A DNA stretch of 20,810 nt. It comes from Bryobacteraceae bacterium (GTDB lineage: Bacteria > Acidobacteriota > Terriglobia > Bryobacterales > Bryobacteraceae). The position numbers were made by a program, and so were the translations under genes. A model generated the notes under the pieces. The model was not told where the DNA came from. It made no database searches and saw nothing but the letters and a program-made list of their open reading frames with translations. The stretch spans positions 1 to 20,810 of the forward strand of contig JACMLA010000745.1 of assembly GCA_014379815.1 (NCBI GenBank). The letters run 5' to 3'. Of the stretch, positions 8,335 to 15,548 are shown piece after piece. Within the stretch, counting starts at the first letter, position 1; each line of letters opens with the position of its first letter.

Positions 8335-8550
8335 TTAGTCCGTTGATTTTGAAGACTTACTGCTTTTTTTTCGCCGGGACGCCCAGTACTGTTTCATTCT
8401 TTCGGACACTTCTTTGCGTTCCGCAGCCGACATGCTTTTGCGGCCCCGCTTGTGAGCCGCAGCACCGGAAAGACTCTCTAAAGAAGCAATGAGTTTACTG
8501 ACACGCCGACGTTCTTCCTGCAGTTCCTCTAGTGCTTTCCAGAAGTCCAT
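8335..8550 (-). CDS. Small basic protein, possible DNA-binding (NUMOD/AT-hook-like tail)
   Basis: A 71-residue protein. Residues about 1-28 form a charged heptad-like helix (LEELQEERRRVSKLIASLE), likely a dimerising coiled coil. Residues 34-62 are strongly basic: KRGRKSMSAAERKEVSERM, then QYWASRRKK. This resembles the short GRK-MS-x-E-x-R-x-x-x-S motif of NUMOD-type and AT-hook-like DNA-binding tails. The end is a Lys/Ser run. No catalytic motif is present. It lies downstream of tatC on the same strand (52 bp gap), with no obvious promoter or strong ribosome site. It could be a nucleoid-associated or regulatory protein; function is unproven. Confidence 0.65.
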   Translation of the reverse strand: MDFWKALEELQEERRRVSKLIASLESLSGAAAHKRGRKSMSAAERKEVSERMKQYWASRRKKSSKSSKSTD

Positions 8551-8602
8551 CCAGTTGCCAGCTTACCTTACTACCGCCGCCTCGTAAACAAATTGCACTG
8601 CG

Positions 8603-9733
8603 TTATCGGGTAAGGAAAGGCCAGCTGGATAAGGTGTGATAACCCATCTTTGTGACTGCGTACCAGACGCCGGCAGCACCCAGCCCTAATACAACTAGAA
8701 CCGTAGCTCCGAGCACCCGGATCCATGGGAACCTGAGGCCCTCCCGACTTCGAACCAGCAGATAACTGGCGAAAATGCCCACAAAGTACAGCAGAACCAT
8801 GGGCAGGGAGAACAGCATCAGGTTGAAGACGTCAGGGGTGGGCGTGATCACGGCGGCAACGATCACAATCCCGAGAATCGCGTAACGTGAGTTAGCCAGA
8901 AGGAACTTCGGAGTGGTGATTCTCAGCAAAGTCAGCATGAAAATCAAAACCGGGAGTTCGAAAACAACACCGACACCGAGAATAACGTTGACGAATATGT
9001 CAAAGTATTCCGTTATTGTGATCATCGGGCGAATATTGACACTCTGCCCAACACCCAGAAGGAACTTAAGGCCAAACCGGAAAGCGATGAAGTAAGCGAA
9101 CAGACCCCCGAGAATGAAGAGCCCGGCGGTGCTGATTACAAACGGGACGGCCAGCTTCCGTTCTTTCTTGTAGAGGCCAGGGGCGATGAAGGACCACGCC
9201 TGATACAGGACCCAGGGCGATGCGATAAACACCGATGCCAGCAGCGGCAGCTTGAACCAGGTGATCATGACTGCGTCCATCGGTGACGTGAAGATCAGCT
9301 CGGGCGGGTAGCCGAGGCTCGTCAGGGCGGCTTCTGCCGGCTGCTGCACGAGATACCAAAGTCTTTGCGCAAAAGCCACCGCAAGTATGAAGGCCACGCC
9401 AAGGCCGTAGAGAGATTGAATCAGCCTGTGGCGCAGTTCCTCGAGGTGCCCGAGAAAAGACATGCGCAGCATTCCATCGTCGTCCTCATCGTCGTCATCG
9501 GTGGAGCTGCTGGCAGGCGGAGGAGGGGGAGGTGGCTCTGAGGCGGCCAGAGCAGGAAGTGTTTCTGCAACGCTCTGTCCGGGCCCATTGCCAGGCTGGC
9601 CGTAGCGCCCGGTATGGTAGTCGTCTGACGGTGCTTCGACCGCGTACGTCGCCGGGTCGGAGGAGGCGTCTTCCACTGTCCCGCCCCCTGCCGCAGTGAA
9701 TGGCGGTTTGTTGTTAGTTTGATCTTCTGCCAT
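8603..9733 (-). CDS. tatC: Sec-independent (twin-arginine) translocase subunit TatC
   Basis: Polytopic inner-membrane receptor for twin-arginine signal peptides. From residue 91 the protein is a clear TatC with six hydrophobic spans: SFLGHLEELRHRLIQSLYG, TSPMDAVMITWFKLPLLASV, SPWVLYQAWSFIAPGLYKKE, EYFDIFVNVILGVGVVFELP and AVITPTPDVFNLMLFSLP. The conserved acidic residues of the first cytoplasmic segment and of the VVFELP span are present. Residues 1-87 are an unusual hydrophilic extension rich in Gly, Pro and acidic residues, with a seven-proline run and an Asp/Glu run just before the core. ATG 9733 is preceded by a GAGAG-type site. An alternative start at M88 (9472) would give a normal-length TatC. 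It lies 86 bp downstream of tatA, which it presumably follows in an operon. Confidence 0.95.
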   Translation of the reverse strand: MAEDQTNNKPPFTAAGGGTVEDASSDPATYAVEAPSDDYHTGRYGQPGNGPGQSVAETLPALAASEPPPPPPPASSSTDDDDEDDDGMLRMSFLGHLEELRHRLIQSLYGLGVAFILAVAFAQRLWYLVQQPAEAALTSLGYPPELIFTSPMDAVMITWFKLPLLASVFIASPWVLYQAWSFIAPGLYKKERKLAVPFVISTAGLFILGGLFAYFIAFRFGLKFLLGVGQSVNIRPMITITEYFDIFVNVILGVGVVFELPVLIFMLTLLRITTPKFLLANSRYAILGIVIVAAVITPTPDVFNLMLFSLPMVLLYFVGIFASYLLVRSREGLRFPWIRVLGATVLVVLGLGAAGVWYAVTKMGYHTLSSWPFLTR

Positions 9734-9819
9734 ACTCTCAGGTCAAAATCGAACCAGCCCAGCGCGTTAACGAACAGCGATCACGTGTGGTTTGATTCAT
9801 GCCCGGCCGGGGCCGGGAT

Positions 9820-10293
9820 TCAGGACTTGACGGGCTCTGATGCCGCAGCCGCCGGAGGCTGTCCATTGCTGGACTTTGTTCGGTCAGCGTCGTTCTCATC
9901 GTCATTCACCGTAGCCACCTGATGATTAGATCCGTGGTAGTCTGGCGAACCGTCATGCTCTGTTACAGCGCCCTGAGTTGCGGAAGCGCCTGTTGTCGAA
10001 GAATCTTGAGCGGAGTAGTCGTACGGTTCTGAACCATGAGTTCCGGAATCGTAATAGGGATCGTAGTTATAAGTCTCGCCGTTGTAAGCCTGCGTGACTT
10101 CCTTCAACTCTGTATCCCGCTCAATCGCATTCATCTCGCGATCGAACGTTGTCTTTAATTCGCTCGAGGCACGACGAAACTCCGTCATCGCCTTGCCAAT
10201 GGTGCGACCCAGCTCGGGAAGCTTCTTCGGGCCAAAAATCAGCAGTGCGAGGACGAAGATGAAGATGGTTTCCGGAACACCGAGTGGACCCAT
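9820..10293 (-). CDS. tatA: Twin-arginine translocase subunit TatA/TatB family
   Basis: Single-span membrane protein that forms the Tat pore or complex with TatC. The N-terminal helix ETIFIFVLALLIFGPKKLPE (about residues 8-27) with the FGPKKLPELG hinge, followed by the amphipathic helix GRTIGKAMTEFRRASSEL, is diagnostic. From about residue 70 the 157-residue protein continues into a long, low-complexity acidic tail rich in Tyr, Ser, Gly and Asp (YNGETYNYDPYYDSG), longer than in typical TatA. ATG 10293 was chosen because GGAGG lies 7 nt upstream; an earlier in-frame codon at 10386 would add 31 residues with no family match. No separate tatB is present, so this one protein may serve both roles. 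Confidence 0.92.
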   Translation of the reverse strand: MGPLGVPETIFIFVLALLIFGPKKLPELGRTIGKAMTEFRRASSELKTTFDREMNAIERDTELKEVTQAYNGETYNYDPYYDSGTHGSEPYDYSAQDSSTTGASATQGAVTEHDGSPDYHGSNHQVATVNDDENDADRTKSSNGQPPAAAASEPVKS

Positions 10294-10366
10294 TCCTTCG
10301 CCTCCATTACAAAATCGGACTTCACCATGATAGCAGGGTGCCTGTCTGAGTGATGACGCAAACCTG

Positions 10367-10386
10367 TTGACTAATGTCCTAATCAA
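10367..10386. promoter_or_regulatory. Candidate operator palindrome over the GntR promoter
   Basis: An imperfect inverted repeat: TTGACTA, 6-bp spacer, TAATCAA. Six of seven arm positions pair. It covers the -35 and half of the spacer. GntR/YtrA regulators are dimers that commonly bind such sites in their own promoters, so autorepression is a reasonable inference. The 109-bp gap is shared with divergent tatA. Confidence 0.4.
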
Positions 10387-10396
10387 CTAGTACAAT
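10367..10396 (+). promoter_or_regulatory. Sigma-70-type promoter of the GntR-slipin operon, predicted leaderless
   Basis: The -35 is TTGACT (10367-10372) and the -10 is TACAAT (10391-10396), with an 18-bp spacer; each differs from consensus by one base. The expected transcription start, about 7 nt after the -10, falls at 10403, exactly the GTG start of the regulator. No Shine-Dalgarno sequence can fit, so the mRNA is probably leaderless. Confidence 0.6.
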
Positions 10397-10402
10397 TCAC
10401 TC

Positions 10403-10801
10403 GTGACCGCGCAAGCCTGTCGGTTCTTTCTGGACACGAAAAGCGGAGTTCCCGTGTACCGGCAGATCATTGATCAGGTTCTTGTTGCAGTGGCCTCCGG
10501 AAGCTTAAATCCAGGAGATCAACTGCCAACAGTCCGGCAACTTGCCGTTGACCTTTCGGTGAACCCGAATACTGTTTTGCGGGCCTATAAAGAACTGGAG
10601 ATTCGGGGCTTTCTGTCCACGCAGCAGGGTTCGGGTACCTTCATCAGCCACGCGCCGGAAGTTCCCGTTGATGAGGCAAAACGGCAGGAGCGGCTGACGC
10701 AGATCGTGGCGCAATTTGTTGCCCGGGCAGCGGGAGAAGGATTTTCAGTGCGCGAACTGGCGGAGCGTATCGGCGAGATGATTGCCGAACATCGCCAATA
10801 A
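10403..10801 (+). CDS. GntR-family transcriptional regulator, YtrA subfamily
   Basis: Short (132 aa) regulator: N-terminal winged helix-turn-helix plus a small helical dimerisation tail, the YtrA architecture. The opening GVPVYRQIIDQVLVAVASG, then LNPGDQLPTVRQLAVDLSVN (recognition region about 37-62), NTVLRAYKELE and GFLSTQQGSGTFI are canonical. Residues about 85-132 are helical (VRELAERIGEMIAEHRQ) and contain no effector-binding fold. The GTG start coincides with the predicted transcription start. The SPFH gene follows after 24 bp, so the regulator probably controls its own operon. YtrA regulators elsewhere often govern ABC exporters in cell-envelope stress; no ABC genes are present here. 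Confidence 0.92.
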   Translation: MTAQACRFFLDTKSGVPVYRQIIDQVLVAVASGSLNPGDQLPTVRQLAVDLSVNPNTVLRAYKELEIRGFLSTQQGSGTFISHAPEVPVDEAKRQERLTQIVAQFVARAAGEGFSVRELAERIGEMIAEHRQ

Positions 10802-10825
10802 GCAGACGATAAGGAGATTAGTTGC

Positions 10826-11737
10826 ATGTCCATTCCTCTGGTTATCAGGCGAAGAGAAACGTCTGACATATTCATCGGCCAACCTGTCAGCAGTGTTGGT
10901 GTTCTGGCCGGTCTGGTCGTTATCGGAATCGGTGTACTGGTGCTGGCGGCTACTGGCGAACCAGGCTTCGTTCTGGCTACCTTACCAGTTGGCCTGTACC
11001 TAATGTTCTCGATCAAAGTGGCACAGCAGTGGGAGAAGACAGCGGTTCTCAGGCTCGGAAGATATGTGGGCTTAAGAGGGCCGGGCCTTTTCCATGTCAT
11101 TCCGGTGATTGAAACGACGACGCGTTTTGTCGACCAGCGCATACGTGTCACCGATGTCAAAGCGGAGTCTGCGCTGACCCGGGATACGGTACCGGTGAAC
11201 GTCGACGCGATTGTGTTCTGGGTCGTCTGGAACGCTGAAAAAGCAATCCTTGAAGTGGAGGACTTTTCCGTCGCGATTGGCTTGAGCGCGCAGACTGCTT
11301 TGCGGGAATCCATCGGTCGTCATGAGCTTGCGCAGATGATTACTGAACGCGAGATTCTTGGCAGGGAACTACAGCGTATTCTCGATGAAAAGACAAATGC
11401 GTGGGGCATAACGGTCCAGTCGGTCGAGATACGCGACGTTCATATCCCGCCCCAGCTGGAGGACGCGATGTCCCGACAGGCTCAGGCGGAACGCGAGCGG
11501 CAGGCACGCATCATTCTTGGAACTGCAGAGACGGAAATTGCGGACAAGTTCGCGAAGGCTTCCGAAGTCTACGCTAATAATCCGACCGCACTGCACCTTC
11601 GCGCAATGAACATGCTGTACGAAGCGATCAAAGAGAAAGGATCAATGGTTATCGTTCCGTCTTCCGCTGTTGAGACGATGGGCTTCGGTGGCAGCCTTGC
11701 CATGGCCTCTATGAAACGCAGTGAGCCTTCGCTGTAG
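10826..11737 (+). CDS. Slipin / stomatin-like SPFH-domain membrane protein
   Basis: A 303-residue membrane-anchored SPFH protein. Two hydrophobic stretches (about residues 21-43 and 47-63) are followed by the SPFH core: QWEKTAVLRLGRYVGLRGPG, HVIPVIETTTRFVDQRI, TRDTVPVNVDAIVFW, and QTALRESIGRHELAQM. The helical oligomerisation segment QAQAERERQARIILGTAETE comes next. Such proteins form ring-like microdomain scaffolds on the inner membrane. Many partner with a NfeD protease-like membrane protein, but none is seen here. AAGGAG at 10811-10816, 9 nt before ATG, fixes the start. It is cotranscribed with the upstream GntR regulator. Confidence 0.92.
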   Translation: MSIPLVIRRRETSDIFIGQPVSSVGVLAGLVVIGIGVLVLAATGEPGFVLATLPVGLYLMFSIKVAQQWEKTAVLRLGRYVGLRGPGLFHVIPVIETTTRFVDQRIRVTDVKAESALTRDTVPVNVDAIVFWVVWNAEKAILEVEDFSVAIGLSAQTALRESIGRHELAQMITEREILGRELQRILDEKTNAWGITVQSVEIRDVHIPPQLEDAMSRQAQAERERQARIILGTAETEIADKFAKASEVYANNPTALHLRAMNMLYEAIKEKGSMVIVPSSAVETMGFGGSLAMASMKRSEPSL

Positions 11738-11761
11738 TTAACGCTGGGGCTGTGGCATCGT

Positions 11762-13045
11762 ATGGAGATGTTGACTCGCCGGCAATTACTCACTGCGGCC
11801 GCGGTCGGAGTGCCTTCTCTGAGCTTGCGAGCTCAAGACCCCCGTCGCACCGAGGTACCACGAACGGATCTGTTCCCGGAACTCCAGTCCCGGCGAAGCG
11901 AGCCAAAACCGATCACCGTGGAAGAGCGGCAGAGTCGCATGGAGCGCGCCAGAAAGCTGATGGTGGAGCACAAGCTGAATGCGATCCTGCTGGCAGGTGG
12001 GACCAGCCTTCAGTACTTTTCGGGAGTCCGCTGGGGCAACAGTGAACGCTTATTGCTGATGGTCCTGCCGGCGAAGGGCGAGCCGTTATTCATCAGCCCG
12101 GCTTTTGAAGAGGATCGCGCCCGCGAGCAAATTCAACTGGGACTTGGGACCCGTCAGCAGGTCTTTACCTGGCAGGAAGACGAAAGCCCTTACGATCTGG
12201 TCGCAACAGCGCTGAAGGAGCGGGGTATCCTCACCGGAAGGCTTGGCGTGGAAGAGAACGTCAAGTTCGTCTTCAGCGACAGTATCGGTAAGTCGGCGGC
12301 TGGTTCCACCTTGACCAGCGCAACACCTGTCACTGCAGGGTGCCGGTCCATCAAGACTGCTGCCGAACTTGCTTTGATGAAGTTTGCCAATCAGGTGACT
12401 TTGCAGGCGTATGAAGCCGCCTACCGGCATTTGAAAGAGGGAATGCTGCACCCGGAGTTCGCCGGCCTGATCAGCGTGGCCCACGCGAAGCTGGGATTTC
12501 CAGGCTATGCCATGGTTCTGGTCGACGATTCGGCGGCTCTCCCGCACGGGTCCGTTAAGCCGCAGAAGATTCGTGAGGGCAGCCTGATCCTGATCGACGG
12601 CGGATGCACGGTAGAAAACTACCAGAGCGATATCAGCCGCACCTTCGTCCTTGGCAAGCCCACGGACAAGATGAAGCAGGTATTCTCGATTGTCCATCAG
12701 GCCCAGACAAAGGCACTGAAGACGGCGCGTCCCGGACTTGCGTGCGAGGCTGTGGACGCAGCGGCCCGGCAGGTAATCAACGACGCGGGTTATGGTCCGG
12801 GCTACCGTCTATTCACGCATCGCGTGGGTCATGGGATCGGTATGGATGGGCACGAATGGCCCTATCTGGTTAAGGGCAACAAACTTCCGCTCGCCAAGGG
12901 AATGACGTTCAGCGACGAGCCAGGAATCTATCTGCGCGGCGAGTTCGGCGTGCGACTTGAAGACGATATGCACATCACCGAGAACGGTGCGGAGCTCTTC
13001 ACTCCGCAAAGTCCGTCACTCGAACAGCCATTTGCGGAGGCTTAG
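11762..13045 (+). CDS. M24-family metallopeptidase (Xaa-Pro dipeptidase-like) with twin-arginine signal
   Basis: Exported aminopeptidase-P/prolidase-like enzyme of the pita-bread fold. The N-terminus has the Tat motif LTRRQLLTAAAVG (residues 4-16) with a short hydrophobic stretch and probable cleavage near SLRA|Q (residue 24). Residues about 50-190 form the creatinase-like N-terminal domain and 200-420 the catalytic domain. All five metal ligands are visible: D279 (LIDGG), D290 (YQSDISRTF), H357 (HRVGHGIGMDGHE), E386 (SDEPGIY) and E400 (GVRLEDD). H262 and H364 are also in place. The start is ATG 11762; ATG 11768 is an equal alternative. The gene begins 24 bp after the slipin gene and may be in its operon. 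It is likely a client of the nearby Tat system. Confidence 0.9.
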   Translation: MEMLTRRQLLTAAAVGVPSLSLRAQDPRRTEVPRTDLFPELQSRRSEPKPITVEERQSRMERARKLMVEHKLNAILLAGGTSLQYFSGVRWGNSERLLLMVLPAKGEPLFISPAFEEDRAREQIQLGLGTRQQVFTWQEDESPYDLVATALKERGILTGRLGVEENVKFVFSDSIGKSAAGSTLTSATPVTAGCRSIKTAAELALMKFANQVTLQAYEAAYRHLKEGMLHPEFAGLISVAHAKLGFPGYAMVLVDDSAALPHGSVKPQKIREGSLILIDGGCTVENYQSDISRTFVLGKPTDKMKQVFSIVHQAQTKALKTARPGLACEAVDAAARQVINDAGYGPGYRLFTHRVGHGIGMDGHEWPYLVKGNKLPLAKGMTFSDEPGIYLRGEFGVRLEDDMHITENGAELFTPQSPSLEQPFAEA

Positions 13046-13815
13046 CGGGACCGCAGAGCCGCGACCCCGCTGGCAAGTGCGGAACGGTACACGCCAACGT
13101 CGCTGCCCCACGAGATCACATTGAAACCTGCAGCGATCCATGCATCCGCCTGCTGCGCTGTGCCGGGCTGAATCCCGAGGAGCTTCCCGTGCTTGCGCGC
13201 GGCACTCACCACCGTGGCCATTGCCTGAGTAAACAGGCCGTCATCAAAACGTCCCGGGATGCCAAGACTGGTGCTCAGATCCATGTGTCCGATCCACAGG
13301 CAATCGACGCCTGGCACGGCAGCGATGGATTCCGCGTTGGCCACGCCAATTGAAGATTCAATCTGACAGATCACAACGGAACTCGCATTGATTTCGCGGT
13401 AATATTCAGCCGGATCCGGCGGAGTCAGGAAGTCGGTGTGTGTTGTACCGAGGGCAACGCCGCGTTTTCCATCTGGCGGATACTTGACTGCGTTCACGAT
13501 TGCCTGGGCGGCTTCGGCAGTCTCGACATTCGGGACCATGACGCCCATAGCTCCCGAGTCCATGACGCGAGCCAGAAAATGGTACTCATTCTGGGGCACC
13601 CGGACAAACGGCGTCAGAGGGGTCGCTTTTGCCCAGGCAACCAGGTCGTAGATACGATCCACATCGAAGCCGCTGTGCTCCATGTCGAACACCACAAAGT
13701 CGAGATCAACGCTCTCCAGAATGCGCGCGATACCGCGGGTGGCAAACTCCAGCACCATGTGGCCGACGGGCATACGACCGCTGGCGATCACTTCCCGAAA
13801 ACGATTCGTCTTCAT
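13042..13815 (-). CDS. HpcH/HpaI-family class II aldolase
   Basis: Cytosolic TIM-barrel aldolase (257 aa) that cleaves 2-keto-3-deoxy or 4-hydroxy-2-keto acids to pyruvate plus an aldehyde, with a divalent metal. Active-site elements match the family: H47 in VVFDMEHSGFD, R72 in FVRVPQN, and metal ligands E153 (QIESSIG) and D179 (WIGHMDLSTSLG). GVMVPNVETAEAAQAIVNAV is also typical. The exact substrate (HpaI, YfaU-like ketodeoxyrhamnonate, or other) cannot be decided; no pathway genes adjoin it. It overlaps the convergent peptidase by 4 bp at the stop codons. There is no Shine-Dalgarno sequence, and the predicted promoter leaves only a few leader bases. Confidence 0.9.
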   Translation of the reverse strand: MKTNRFREVIASGRMPVGHMVLEFATRGIARILESVDLDFVVFDMEHSGFDVDRIYDLVAWAKATPLTPFVRVPQNEYHFLARVMDSGAMGVMVPNVETAEAAQAIVNAVKYPPDGKRGVALGTTHTDFLTPPDPAEYYREINASSVVICQIESSIGVANAESIAAVPGVDCLWIGHMDLSTSLGIPGRFDDGLFTQAMATVVSAARKHGKLLGIQPGTAQQADAWIAAGFNVISWGSDVGVYRSALASGVAALRSR

Positions 13816-13824
13816 TGAGAGCTA

Positions 13825-13854
13825 ATTATCTATTGCTACTCCTCCTTCTGTCAT
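13825..13854 (-). promoter_or_regulatory. Sigma-70-type promoter of the HpcH/HpaI aldolase gene
   Basis: On the minus strand the -35 ATGACA (13854-13849) and the -10 GATAAT (13830-13825) are separated by 18 bp; each has one mismatch to consensus. Start would be near 13818, about 3 nt from the ATG, so the transcript is nearly leaderless. Confidence 0.5.
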
Positions 13855-13868
13855 TCGAGACAATGACA
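13849..13868. promoter_or_regulatory. Perfect 7-bp inverted repeat in a divergent promoter region
   Basis: TGTCATT, 6-bp centre CGAGAC, AATGACA. The left arm covers the -35 of the aldolase promoter. The right arm ends 6 bp before the GGAGGA site of the divergent secreted-protein gene. A regulator bound here could control both genes; alternatively it forms a small hairpin in the leader of the plus-strand mRNA. Confidence 0.45.
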
Positions 13869-13884
13869 ATAGCCGGAGGATTCA

Positions 13885-14919
13885 ATGGAAGCTGCGCGAG
13901 TTGCCGGATCTGCCGCCATTCGGGTATCGCTCGTCATTGCTGCAATAAATCTGGTGGCAAGCGGTCAGCCGGCAACTCATCTTCCGGAATGTCCTGCCAG
14001 CAGCGCCGCATTCCGTCCTGCCCCTAAGCCGTGGGACATCGCGAATGATCCGGCCTTAGACACACTTTGGCACCGCCTTGGGATTCCTTCTACTCTGCGC
14101 CCGGCCAACGAACAAGGATTTGCAGCTGGAGATTTCGACATGGCATGCCAACAGGACTGCCGAGCCGAGGTGGTCAGTACCGATCGCGTCCTCGAGGGAC
14201 GGGGACGCGATTCTATAGTTCGCGTCTGCAAGTATGGATCTGCTTGCCGGTTCCTGTTGCTTCACGAGGGAGTGAATCGATGGGGTTTGGTCGACTACGT
14301 TGATTTTGACTTCTTCAGATACGAACCACCTACGGAGGTCGTTGCCGCAGAAGATCGCCGATGGCTTGTCTGGAGTCGCTCCGGTGGTGTCGGCACCGGT
14401 GTGTCGCTAACAATTGCGGACTGGTTTGAGGTTCGTTGTGGCAGGTTGCGCCAGGTTCTCTCACTACCCCTGCGCGGTTATGACATCGAGGCGATCCCTG
14501 CGCGCTACTTCTCGACGCGCTTCCGAAGATTTAGGAGTGTCAAAGGACGGGAGGTGCTTGAGTTTGCTTACATCGTCCAGTTCGAGGACGACGAGCACCA
14601 TCTCCTCTTGTGGCAAGAAGAGCGAACAGTCCAGTACTCCCGCGCTACTAACAACGCTTCGTTTGCCTTCGATTCGCAGGGATCGCATATCCCGGAAGAC
14701 CTCGTTGACAAAGTATTCTCATTCGATTCGCTGCACAGAAAGGATTTCGTCGATTTCACCTACGAGCGCCTTCGTTCAATTGCCGCAAATCGGGCCGACC
14801 ATCGCCGGAATTGGCTTCGCGAATTTCTGGCTGGAGAGCCCCTGAATGCGAAGACGCAGACGCTGCAGCAAACTCTGGATAGCTCCGAGGGCAAGCAGAA
14901 AAAGCTTCAGACGCGTTAG
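13885..14919 (+). CDS. Secreted protein of unknown function
   Basis: I do not recognise this 344-residue protein. A short N-terminal hydrophobic segment (AAIRVSLVIAAINLVAS, about residues 10-26) suggests a Sec signal or membrane anchor. After it come six cysteines (C36, C88, C92, C115, C121, C185). The pairs MACQQDC and VCKYGSAC suggest disulphides outside the cytoplasm. The centre is rich in aromatic and acidic residues (YVDFDFFRYEPP, then FEDDEHHLLLWQEE) and looks like beta-sheet. The last 60 residues are helical and basic. GGAGGA at 13875-13880 gives a firm ATG at 13885. It stands alone on its strand; the next gene is a tRNA on the other strand. Confidence 0.75.
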   Translation: MEAARVAGSAAIRVSLVIAAINLVASGQPATHLPECPASSAAFRPAPKPWDIANDPALDTLWHRLGIPSTLRPANEQGFAAGDFDMACQQDCRAEVVSTDRVLEGRGRDSIVRVCKYGSACRFLLLHEGVNRWGLVDYVDFDFFRYEPPTEVVAAEDRRWLVWSRSGGVGTGVSLTIADWFEVRCGRLRQVLSLPLRGYDIEAIPARYFSTRFRRFRSVKGREVLEFAYIVQFEDDEHHLLLWQEERTVQYSRATNNASFAFDSQGSHIPEDLVDKVFSFDSLHRKDFVDFTYERLRSIAANRADHRRNWLREFLAGEPLNAKTQTLQQTLDSSEGKQKKLQTR

Positions 14920-14951
14920 CCGCAACGGAAAGACGACGAGCTGGAGGGTTG

Positions 14952-15025
14952 TGGCTGGGAGGCAGGGGCTCGAACCCCGATAAGCAGAGTCAGAGTCTGC
15001 TGTCTTACCATTAGACGACCTCCCA
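14952..15025 (-). tRNA. tRNA-Gln (anticodon CUG) with encoded CCA
   Basis: Read on the minus strand: acceptor TGGGAGG pairs with CCTCCCA. The D arm is GTCT-AATGGTA-AGAC. The anticodon arm is GCAGA-CTCTGAC-TCTGC with anticodon CTG. Variable TTAT is followed by T arm CGGGG-TTCGAAC-CCCTG, discriminator G, then CCA. It totals 74 nt. The U1-A72 pair and G73 agree with glutamine identity. It lies 10 bp upstream (on its own strand) of the CHAD gene that ends at 15036... i.e. it follows that operon and could be read through from it. Confidence 0.96.
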
Positions 15026-15035
15026 CCGAGGACGC

Positions 15036-15548
15036 TTAGGTCTCAGTATACAACGGCTCCGGTGCTGCCGGGGGTGCAGGCGGCTGGGTATTCACGACAC
15101 GTTTCGGCCGGTCTGCATAGACTTTCAGGTAGCGTTTCCACCCTGCTCTGCATGTCGCAGGCGAGAAGTCCTTCGCCCAAAGCTGAAAGAGGTCCAGCAA
15201 CAGTTTGTCAGCTTTTGACAGAAGCCGCTTACGGTTCGATTCGTTACCAGGAAAGTCTGCAAGGAGACCGGCGGTGACCACCGCATCGTTAATCTCTCCG
15301 AGCAGCCCTTGCAGCCCGCGGAGCTGTTCGATGCGGCGCACCATAGATGGTCCGTAGGCAGGACGAAAGATCTCCAGCGTGTAGCGAAATCGCTTGGTCA
15401 ACAGGCGAAACTGATGGATTTCGTCCCACGTGCGGCCAGGCACAAGAGCCTCGTCACCCGCCGTAAACCACTCGTCCGCGAGTTGCGGCATTGCGGTCCG
15501 CAGGTTGTCACCGACACTCTGCTTACCCCTCCATTGCTTGCTAGTCAT
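15036..15548 (-). CDS. CHAD domain, C-terminal half (separate gene)
   Basis: A 170-residue protein carrying the second helical half of a CHAD domain. The repeat motif IHQFRLLTKRFRYTLEIF is present with H45, R48, K52, R53 and R55, the positively charged face that binds polyphosphate in CHAD proteins. It is followed by RIEQLRGLQGLLGEINDAVV. The tail is Pro-rich. It begins at ATG 15548, which overlaps the TGA of the upstream CHAD-half gene as ATGA, so translation is coupled. The first 20 residues have no CHAD match. The two products probably fold together; a real gene split and a frameshift within one original gene cannot be separated from sequence alone. Confidence 0.82.
   Translation of the reverse strand: MTSKQWRGKQSVGDNLRTAMPQLADEWFTAGDEALVPGRTWDEIHQFRLLTKRFRYTLEIFRPAYGPSMVRRIEQLRGLQGLLGEINDAVVTAGLLADFPGNESNRKRLLSKADKLLLDLFQLWAKDFSPATCRAGWKRYLKVYADRPKRVVNTQPPAPPAAPEPLYTET

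Noticed and set aside
14952..15025. tRNA-Gln as an attachment site for an integrated element
   Set aside because: No integrase, no repeat of the tRNA 3' end and no atypical genes on either side were seen.
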